DNA of 7,472 nucleotides from Desulfonema limicola. Lineage in GTDB: Bacteria; Desulfobacterota; Desulfobacteria; Desulfobacterales; DYRC01. Location: NCBI GenBank assembly GCA_020718925.1, contig DYRC01000049.1, forward strand, positions 9,925 to 17,396. Direction: 5' to 3'. The position numbers and the translations under genes are program-made. Every line of letters starts with the position of its first letter. Position 1 is the first letter of the stretch. Below, one piece after another: positions 1 to 6,193 of the stretch. A model generated the notes under the pieces. That model was not told the DNA's origin. It was given only the letters and a program-made list of their open reading frames with translations, and did not search any database.

Positions 1-102
1 AAATCCTTTGTATATTCAGAAAAATCTTTCAACTCGCTTTTTTCCATGTTAAAATACAGCCATTCTGACCGCTTACCCGTAACTATCTTGATAAAAGGAT
101 GA
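1..102 (+). CDS. Possible 3' end of an upstream gene (partial)
   Basis: Frame 1 is open from the left edge to a TGA at 100-102, giving 33 codons that end in LPVTILIKG. The stop would lie 4 bases before the ATG of the first kinase, as expected for an operon. The other two forward frames close at about 50 and 66. An open run of this length is quite possible by chance, and I do not recognise the peptide. The promoter candidate at 27-55 lies inside it, so one of the two readings may be wrong. Confidence 0.22.
   Translation, partial: KSFVYSEKSFNSLFSMLKYSHSDRLPVTILIKG
27..55 (+). promoter_or_regulatory. Candidate extended -10 promoter for the kinase pair
   Basis: TAAAAT at 50-55 matches the sigma70 -10 consensus at 5 of 6 positions and is preceded by TG at 47-48, the extended -10 arrangement. 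The -35 position at 17 bp spacing (27-32, TTTCAA) is weak at 3 of 6, which an extended -10 can tolerate. It would start a transcript near 62, with about 45 bases of leader. This is a pattern match in AT-rich DNA and could be chance. Confidence 0.3.
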
Positions 103-106
103 ACCG

Positions 107-3100
107 ATGAAAAAAAACCAGCTTGGGATAGCTGTCTGTTTCTCTCTGATCTTTCTCTCAGCGATATTTCTGAAACCATCGCTATCATACACCGCACAGA
201 AAATCAGCGTAGGCGTCTATGATTTCAAGCCGCTGGTGTTTATTGACAACGGCGGGGCAGAAGGATTTTTCATTGATTTTCTGAATTATGTTGCTGAAAA
301 GGAAAAATGGGAAATCACTTATATCTCCGGTTCATGGAATGACTGCCTCACCCGCATTGAAAACGGAAAAATCGATCTTCAGGTGGTTATTGCCTATTCG
401 GATGAAAGGGCAAAAAAGCTTGATTTTACCGATGATTATCTCATTTTGGACTGGGCGTCTGTATTCAAACAAAAGGGAAGTCCGATTCAGACGGTGTTTG
501 ATCTGAAAGATAAAACTGTCAGCGTCGTGAAAGGCGGCATTACGACAGATAATTTTAAAAAGCTGCTGGAACAATTCGGTATCACCTGCCGACTGCTTGA
601 AAAAGAGGGAAACGAAGACAATTTCAAGGCTGTTCATCAGCGTGAAGCAGATGCGGGCATAAGTCCCAATATTTACGGAACATTGCTTGAAAGCAGGTAT
701 AACGTAGAAAGAACCGCCATCGTATTTTCTCCGATAAAATTGAAATTTGCCGTTAAAAAAGACCGGAATCCGGAAATCCTTGCCATATTGGACAAATATA
801 TTGCAGAGTTGAAAGCAGATAAATCATCTGTGTATTATCAAAGCCTTAACAACTGGCTGACCGTTTATAAGGAAAAAGAACCATTGCCCCGCTGGGCATT
901 ATGGATATTGCCTGTCCTGATTTTATCCTCTCTGATTTTGTTCATCTTAAATCAGATGTTGAAAAAAATGGTCAGAAGCAAAACTTCGGAATTGATTTTA
1001 AGCGAGGAGCGATTCCGTGTTCTGTTTGAGCAGGCAGGTGTCGGTGTTGCTCAGATTGAGACCAAAACAGGGCGGTTTATACGGATTAATCAGAAATATT
1101 GCAGGATTATCGGCTATACGCCTGATGAAATGACTGCGCTGACATTTCAGCAGATTACGCACTCGGAAGATTTGCAGGCGGATTTGCAGAATATGCAGAT
1201 GCTTACAGATGGCAAAATCCGGGAATTTTCAATGGAAAAGCGATATTATCATAGAAACGGATCCGTTGTATGGGTCAATCTGACGGTTTCGCCGATGTGG
1301 AAGATCGGGGACGATCCTGATTATCACATTGCGGTGATTCGGGACATCAGCGACCGCAAACACGCGGAAGCAAATCTGCGGGCAAGTGAGCAGAAATATC
1401 GCCGAATCGTGGATACCGCAAATGAAGGCATCTGGATGGTTGATGAAAACGAGCGGACGACGTTTGTAAATCAACGCATGGCTGAAATGCTCCGATATTG
1501 TCCGGAAGAAATGATGGGACAGAGCTTTGCTGTTTTTATATTTGAAGAAGATTTGCGCGATCATGAAAAGCAGATGGAGGGCAGAAAGCAGGGAATCAGC
1601 GGATATTATGAGCGCAGATTCAGGCGCAAAGACAACACCGCGATATGGACAATCGTATCTGCAACGCCTGTGCTGAATGATGAGCAGCAATTTCGCGGGT
1701 CATTTGCGATGATTACGGATATTACTGAGCGCAAGCAGGCGGAAGAAGCATTGGTCGGGAGCGAAAAGCAGTTCAGAACTTTATTTGAGTCCATGATTGA
1801 AGGCGTTGCGATTCATCAGATTCTTTATGATGACGCCGGAATACCGGCAGATTATATTATTCTGGACGTTAATCCCGCATATCAGGCACACACCGGTATT
1901 TCGGCAAAAGATGCTGTCGGCAAAAAAGCGTCTGAACTTTATGGCGCAGGCAGTCCGCCATACTTTGATATATTTTATAAAGTTGCTGTTATAGGTATCC
2001 CGGAACGATTTGAGGTGTATTTTGAGCCGATGAAAAAACATTTCAGTATTTCGGTATTTTCTCCGGCTAAAGATCAATTTGCCACAGTGTTTGAAGATAT
2101 TACCGAACGCAAGCGGGCGGAAGAAGAGTTGAGGCGGCGGAAAGAGGAACTCGACACGGTATTGGATGCTCTGCCGGTCATGGTTTGGATCGGCTTGGAT
2201 CCGGAGTGCCGCATCATCACCGGAAACCGCGCTGTCAATGAACTTATCGGCATTCAGGTCGGAAGCAATGTATCGCAGACTGCGGCAGAAGCGGGACAGG
2301 CGGTTTACATCAGACATCTGAAACCTGACGGGACCGAATGCCGGGCGGACGAACTCCCGATGCAGCGGGCGATTGCCACAGGGCAGGGCATCTTCAATGA
2401 GGAGCTTGAGTACAGCCTTTCCGATGGACGCCATCTGTTTGCTATGGGAAACGCTGTGCCTTTGTTTGATGAGAACAACAGGGTACGCGGCGTTGTTGCT
2501 GCTTTCCTGGACATTACCGAGCGCAAGCAGATGGAGAAAGACCGCCGGAAATTGGAGTCTCAGTTGCGCCAAGCTCAGAAAATGGAAGCGGTGGGGCAGC
2601 TTGCCGGAGGCGTGGCGCATGATTTCAACAATCTGCTTCAGGTGATTATCGGATACGGCGATATGATACTGGATCAGCTTCCGCCGGACGCGCCGCTGCA
2701 CAACAATCTGAATGAGATGATGAAATCCGCGAACCGGGCAGCAGCTTTGGTACGCCAACTGCTGCTGTTCAGCCGACATGACACCATGCGGACAAAAAGC
2801 GTTGATCTGACCGGGCTGATCAGCAACCTGATGAATATGATCCGGCGGGTCATCGGCGAGCATATCTCTCTGGAAATCAGACCGGGATTTGCTGTGAAAC
2901 CTGTTTCTGCGGATCCGGGGCAGATCGAGCAGGTGCTGATGAATCTCTGCGTCAATGCCCGCGATGCCATGCCGGACGGCGGACGGATCATTATCGCAAC
3001 GGAAAATATTCTGATTGATGATGACTACATCAGGCAGCATCAGTGGGCAAAAAAAGGGCAGTATGTGGTGATAACGGTTTCGGATACAGGGTGCGGTATT

Positions 3101-3724
3101 CCGCATGACATACAGGAACGGATTTTTGAGCCGTTTTTCACCACCAAGGAAGTCGGCAAAGGAACAGGACTGGGGCTTGCGACTGTTTACGGGATTGTGA
3201 GATCGCATCAGGGCATGGTTCATCTCTACAGCGAACCCGGACACGGCGCGGCATTTAAAATTTATCTGCCGATAGAAGAAAATCCGTCCGGCGCAGTCTG
3301 TGAAAAAGAAAATATAAAACCTCATGCTGTCGGTAAAGAAACAATTATGATTGCCGAGGACGAGGATGTTGTGCGGAATATGATCGTTCATGTGTTGGAA
3401 AATTCCGGCTATCGCGTTTTGTCCGCCTGTAATGGGGAAGAGGCTATATCGCTTTTTGAAAAGCATTGTTTCGAGACAGACCTTGTCATATCAGATGTTA
3501 TCATGCCGAAAGTCAGCGGTCAGAAGGTGTATGAGCATATCAGAGCAATCCGTCCGGATATTGCTGTGATATTTATGAGCGGATATACCAGAGAACTTCT
3601 GAATCCGGAAATTTTTGAAGAAAACTGTTGTGAAATGATTCAGAAACCCTGCACCCCGTCTGTACTGCTGCAAAAAATCAGAGCGGTTTTGGATGCTAAT
3701 CATGTTCAAAGGCGGAATACATGA
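107..3724 (+). CDS. Hybrid sensor histidine kinase: Venus-flytrap, TM, 4 PAS, HisKA, HATPase, receiver
   Basis: An inner-membrane sensor that should bind a small solute outside, autophosphorylate, and pass phosphate to its own receiver. Residues 1-30 form a signal peptide or anchor. Residues 32-255 form an SBP_bac_3 (PF00497-type) periplasmic domain with a conserved S98-DE-R101. One membrane helix lies at 264-285. Four PAS domains follow (about 299-421, 425-548, 550-673, 677-812), the first three-plus ending in the usual DI(S/T)(D/E)RK linkers. The H box has H838 in VAHDFNN, the N box N950, G1 D993-TGCG and G2 G1017-KGTGLG. The receiver (1078-1200) has E1084/D1085, phospho-acceptor D1130, S1158 and K1180, so all catalytic positions are intact. 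AAGGA at 95-99, seven bases before the ATG, supports the start. The architecture recalls BvgS/EvgS kinases, but with one flytrap and no HPt. The solute is unknown. The gene overlaps the next kinase by 4 bases. Confidence 0.95.
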   Translation: MKKNQLGIAVCFSLIFLSAIFLKPSLSYTAQKISVGVYDFKPLVFIDNGGAEGFFIDFLNYVAEKEKWEITYISGSWNDCLTRIENGKIDLQVVIAYSDERAKKLDFTDDYLILDWASVFKQKGSPIQTVFDLKDKTVSVVKGGITTDNFKKLLEQFGITCRLLEKEGNEDNFKAVHQREADAGISPNIYGTLLESRYNVERTAIVFSPIKLKFAVKKDRNPEILAILDKYIAELKADKSSVYYQSLNNWLTVYKEKEPLPRWALWILPVLILSSLILFILNQMLKKMVRSKTSELILSEERFRVLFEQAGVGVAQIETKTGRFIRINQKYCRIIGYTPDEMTALTFQQITHSEDLQADLQNMQMLTDGKIREFSMEKRYYHRNGSVVWVNLTVSPMWKIGDDPDYHIAVIRDISDRKHAEANLRASEQKYRRIVDTANEGIWMVDENERTTFVNQRMAEMLRYCPEEMMGQSFAVFIFEEDLRDHEKQMEGRKQGISGYYERRFRRKDNTAIWTIVSATPVLNDEQQFRGSFAMITDITERKQAEEALVGSEKQFRTLFESMIEGVAIHQILYDDAGIPADYIILDVNPAYQAHTGISAKDAVGKKASELYGAGSPPYFDIFYKVAVIGIPERFEVYFEPMKKHFSISVFSPAKDQFATVFEDITERKRAEEELRRRKEELDTVLDALPVMVWIGLDPECRIITGNRAVNELIGIQVGSNVSQTAAEAGQAVYIRHLKPDGTECRADELPMQRAIATGQGIFNEELEYSLSDGRHLFAMGNAVPLFDENNRVRGVVAAFLDITERKQMEKDRRKLESQLRQAQKMEAVGQLAGGVAHDFNNLLQVIIGYGDMILDQLPPDAPLHNNLNEMMKSANRAAALVRQLLLFSRHDTMRTKSVDLTGLISNLMNMIRRVIGEHISLEIRPGFAVKPVSADPGQIEQVLMNLCVNARDAMPDGGRIIIATENILIDDDYIRQHQWAKKGQYVVITVSDTGCGIPHDIQERIFEPFFTTKEVGKGTGLGLATVYGIVRSHQGMVHLYSEPGHGAAFKIYLPIEENPSGAVCEKENIKPHAVGKETIMIAEDEDVVRNMIVHVLENSGYRVLSACNGEEAISLFEKHCFETDLVISDVIMPKVSGQKVYEHIRAIRPDIAVIFMSGYTRELLNPEIFEENCCEMIQKPCTPSVLLQKIRAVLDANHVQRRNT
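2543..3271 (+). repeat. Duplicated transmitter module, copy 1
   Basis: These 243 codons (HisKA plus HATPase of the first kinase, residues 813-1055) align without a gap to 4855-5583, at a constant offset of 2312 bases. By hand count about 47 of 243 residues differ, roughly 80% identity. The DNA is closest around the H box (2591-2690) and around the G2 box to the end of the domain (about 3150-3271). It is least similar in the second HisKA helix. Confidence 0.85.
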
Positions 3725-3726
3725 TG
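3708..3726 (+). promoter_or_regulatory. Translational coupling junction (ATGA overlap) with SD for the second kinase
   Basis: The first kinase's TGA (3722-3724) overlaps the second kinase's ATG (3721-3723) in the sequence ATGATG. A modest Shine-Dalgarno-like AAAGG at 3708-3712 lies 8 bases upstream of the start. A second in-frame ATG at 3724 is equally possible as the true start and would only remove one methionine. Such overlaps usually mean that the two proteins are made from one mRNA by terminating and reinitiating ribosomes, in linked amounts. Confidence 0.75.
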
Positions 3727-6030
3727 AACAAACCGGCAGAGCCTCGGCTCAACCTCAGGCATAGTATTGCCCGCAGACTGATTGCGTATATTTTCCTGTT
3801 CAGTTCTCTTATTACGCTTATAGGAACCGGCGTTCAGTTATATCTTGATTATCGTCAGGATATTCGCATGGTTGAAGAGCGTATGCGGCAGATACAGGAA
3901 AGCTATGTGGAAAGTATCATCAGAAGCTTGTGGGATACGGATTATCATCTGCTGAGGATTCAGTTGGAAGGCATCCTGAAATTGCCGGATATGCAGTATG
4001 CGGAGATAAGTCAGAATGGTGAGCGCGTTATTTCTGCGGGAATTCGCAACCCTGAAAAAAGCATCGGGCTTCAGGTTCCGTTGATTTATACCCGGAGAGG
4101 CATCAGTGATAATCTCGGAACATTGTATATTATTGCCAGCCTTGACGGGATTTATCAACGCCTGACGGATAAAGTGCTGATTATCCTGATAACACAGAGC
4201 ATCAAAACCTTTATGGTTTCCACGTTCATCTTTTTTCTGTTTTATTTTCTGATTGGCAGGCATCTTCACGAAATAGCGGTTTATACCCGATATTTTGATA
4301 TGAAAGTTTCGGATAAACCGCTGGTGCTGCAACGCAAATCACGCAAAGATTCAAAAAAAGACGAACTGGATCAGGTTGTTTTCTCAATTAATGACATGCA
4401 CACCAATCTCAGGGGGTTGTATCAGTTTTTGGAAAAAAAGCTTGAAGAACTCAATGAAAATATCGCGGAGCGCAGGCGAAATGAGAAGGCACTGCTGGAT
4501 AATGAAATAAAGCTGAGAGCTATCATGGATATTCCGACATGCGCCATCACGCTTCTGGATCAGAACGGCATTCTCATTGACGGAAATGCAACGCTGGCAA
4601 AACGACTGGGCAGGGAACTTTATGAAATTATCGGAACCTGCATCTGGGATTTGCTTCCGGCAGATGTTGCGGAGTTCAGAAAGGCAAAAGCAGAAGAAGT
4701 TTTTGAGACCCGCCGTTCTATCCGCTTTGAAGATGAACGAAACGGCGTCTGGAATGATAACACCGTTCATCCCATACCGGATGAAAGCGGAGAAGTGATT
4801 CATATCGCAATACTTTCCAGCGATATTACCGAGAGCAGAAGAGCTGAAGAAGAACGCCGGACATTGGAATCTCAGTTGCGCCAGTCCCAGAAAATGGAGG
4901 CAGTGGGGCAGCTTGCCGGGGGCGTGGCGCATGATTTCAACAATCTGCTTCAGGTGATTATCGGTTACGGCGATATGATACTGGATCAGCTTCCGCCTGA
5001 CGGGTTTCTGCATAAAAATATGGAAGAAATTATGAAAGCCGCACAGCGATCCGCCACGCTGGTCAGACAACTCCTTCTCTTCAGCAGGCGCGGCGCCATA
5101 CAGACCCAAAAAGTTGATGTTAACGACCTGATCAGCAATCTGATGAAAATGCTCATACGCGTTATCGGAGAGCATATTTCTTTGGAAGTAAAGCCCGGAT
5201 TCGGCATCAGCCCTATTTTTGCGGATCCGGGGCAGATTGAGCAGATATTGATGAATCTTTGCGTCAATGCCCGCGATGCCATGCCGGACGGCGGCAAGAT
5301 TATTATCGAAACAGAAAATATCTTAATTGACGCGGAATATTGCAGGCAGCATGAGTGGGCAAAACAAGGGCATTATGTGGTTCTGATATTTTCAGACACG
5401 GGCTGCGGCATTGCCCATGAGATACAGGAACGCATTTTCGAGCCGTTTTTTACCACCAAAGAAGTCGGCAAAGGAACAGGGCTGGGGCTTGCGACAGTTT
5501 ACGGAATTGTCAGGTCGCATCAGGGCATGATTCATCTTTACAGCGAACCCGGACACGGTGCGGCTTTTAAAATTTATCTGCCTGCTGCCGAATCTGCTCC
5601 TGCTTCTGCGAATGAAGAGACCGAAGATTTGAAATCTGTCAGACATGGAAACGAGACGGTTTTGTTTGCAGAAGATGAGGAGATGGTGAGGAAGATGGTG
5701 GTTCAGTTTTTGAAAAAAGCGGGCTACCGGGTTTTTCCGGCAAATGACGGGGAAGAAGCTATTTCGTTGTTTGACAGACATTCAGACGAGATTGAAATAG
5801 CACTTTTGGATGTGATCATGCCCAAGGTCAGCGGACATAAAGTGTATGAGCATATCAGAAAAATCCGTCCGGATATACCGGTTATTTTCAGCACCGGATA
5901 CAGCAGGGGGGAATTTTCCGAAAACGGACACTATGAGATTATTCAGAAGCCTTGCAGCCCTGATGTATTTTTAAAAAAGCTCAGAGAAGTGCTGGATGCC
6001 CGAAAATCGCATGACAGCCGCGCCGTTTAA
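3721..6030 (+). CDS. Hybrid sensor histidine kinase: two-TM periplasmic sensor, PAS, HisKA, HATPase, receiver
   Basis: A membrane kinase co-translated with the preceding one but with a different input. TM1 is about residues 20-42 and TM2 about 154-179. The loop between carries S69-LWDTD then a leucine-rich run ending LPD (88-90), the pattern of CHASE-type sensors (it resembles CHASE5, from memory and unverified). A HAMP-like linker (180-225, with DELDQVV at 214-220) and a coiled coil (about 228-262) lead into one PAS domain (265-375). The transmitter has H404 in VAHDFNN, N516 in the N box, D559-TGCG and G583-KGTGLG. The receiver (645-763) has E651/D652, phospho-acceptor D697, T725 and K743, so both modules look active. 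There is no HPt or DNA-binding domain, so phosphate must leave through a partner coded elsewhere. The protein ends about six residues after the receiver. The start overlaps the first kinase's stop. Confidence 0.94.
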   Translation: MMNKPAEPRLNLRHSIARRLIAYIFLFSSLITLIGTGVQLYLDYRQDIRMVEERMRQIQESYVESIIRSLWDTDYHLLRIQLEGILKLPDMQYAEISQNGERVISAGIRNPEKSIGLQVPLIYTRRGISDNLGTLYIIASLDGIYQRLTDKVLIILITQSIKTFMVSTFIFFLFYFLIGRHLHEIAVYTRYFDMKVSDKPLVLQRKSRKDSKKDELDQVVFSINDMHTNLRGLYQFLEKKLEELNENIAERRRNEKALLDNEIKLRAIMDIPTCAITLLDQNGILIDGNATLAKRLGRELYEIIGTCIWDLLPADVAEFRKAKAEEVFETRRSIRFEDERNGVWNDNTVHPIPDESGEVIHIAILSSDITESRRAEEERRTLESQLRQSQKMEAVGQLAGGVAHDFNNLLQVIIGYGDMILDQLPPDGFLHKNMEEIMKAAQRSATLVRQLLLFSRRGAIQTQKVDVNDLISNLMKMLIRVIGEHISLEVKPGFGISPIFADPGQIEQILMNLCVNARDAMPDGGKIIIETENILIDAEYCRQHEWAKQGHYVVLIFSDTGCGIAHEIQERIFEPFFTTKEVGKGTGLGLATVYGIVRSHQGMIHLYSEPGHGAAFKIYLPAAESAPASANEETEDLKSVRHGNETVLFAEDEEMVRKMVVQFLKKAGYRVFPANDGEEAISLFDRHSDEIEIALLDVIMPKVSGHKVYEHIRKIRPDIPVIFSTGYSRGEFSENGHYEIIQKPCSPDVFLKKLREVLDARKSHDSRAV
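4855..5583 (+). repeat. Duplicated transmitter module, copy 2
   Basis: This is the HisKA plus HATPase part of the second kinase (residues 379-621), the counterpart of 2543-3271 at a fixed 2312-base offset with no insertion or deletion. The segment 4903-5002 differs from 2591-2690 at only three bases, all silent third positions. The receivers beyond this block are also related, but less closely and with a small length difference near their C-terminal ends. Confidence 0.85.
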
Positions 6031-6103
6031 GGAACGTCAGCGACTCATCGAAGTCTGTGTTATCCTGTCCGACTCGAATCGCTCCGGCTGCAATTGAAAA
6101 TTC

Positions 6104-6132
6104 TTGACAAAAAAGCCTATTTTGAATATTTT
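6104..6132 (+). promoter_or_regulatory. Candidate sigma70 promoter for the ATPase gene
   Basis: A perfect TTGACA -35 (6104-6109) is followed after exactly 17 bases by TATTTT (6127-6132), which matches the -10 consensus at 4 of 6 positions. Initiation would fall near 6139, giving a leader of about 55 bases. It lies between the second kinase's stop and the ATPase start, so the ATPase need not depend on kinase transcription. The remainder of 6031-6193 shows no strong hairpin followed by T residues, so read-through from the kinases is not excluded. Confidence 0.55.
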
Positions 6133-6157
6133 TTGAAAAGAAAATCGGGAGCAGATG

Positions 6158-6170
6158 AAAACTTTGTTTT
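6158..6170. repeat. Short inverted repeat in the ATPase leader
   Basis: AAAAC-TTT-GTTTT is a perfect 5-bp inverted repeat with a 3-base centre. It lies between the predicted transcription start (about 6139) and the Shine-Dalgarno sequence (6183-6189). It could be a small operator half-site pair or a weak hairpin, but AT-rich DNA produces such palindromes often. No function is assigned. Confidence 0.15.
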
Positions 6171-6193
6171 AACGAATTTTTCAGAAGGATTTT

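Noticed and set aside
1..47. Minus-strand ORF beginning with ATG at 47-45 and open to the left edge (15 codons), which would be a divergent gene.
   Set aside because: No Shine-Dalgarno sequence precedes it on the minus strand, and 15 codons are too few to judge. The plus-strand reading ending at 102 is about as likely.
1781..3466. Long minus-strand open frame (561 codons) antisense to the first kinase.
   Set aside because: It is a shadow of the strongly supported kinase frame. Its translation is rich in His, Arg, Cys and Phe, typical of antisense reading, and shows no domain I recognise. The same holds for 4384-5175 and the other antisense frames.
6011..6097. Small ORF of 28 codons starting ATG at 6011, overlapping the end of the second kinase.
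   Set aside because: There is no clear ribosome binding site, it is short, and it has no recognisable content.
6031..6100. Possible intrinsic terminator after the second kinase.
   Set aside because: Only stems of 3-4 bp were found (for example GACT/AGTC near 6042-6055 and CCG/CGG near 6069-6087), without a following T run.
6031..6193. A retron non-coding RNA upstream of the PtuA-like gene.
   Set aside because: No reverse transcriptase gene is present, and the gap is short and lacks the long paired stems expected of msr-msd RNA.
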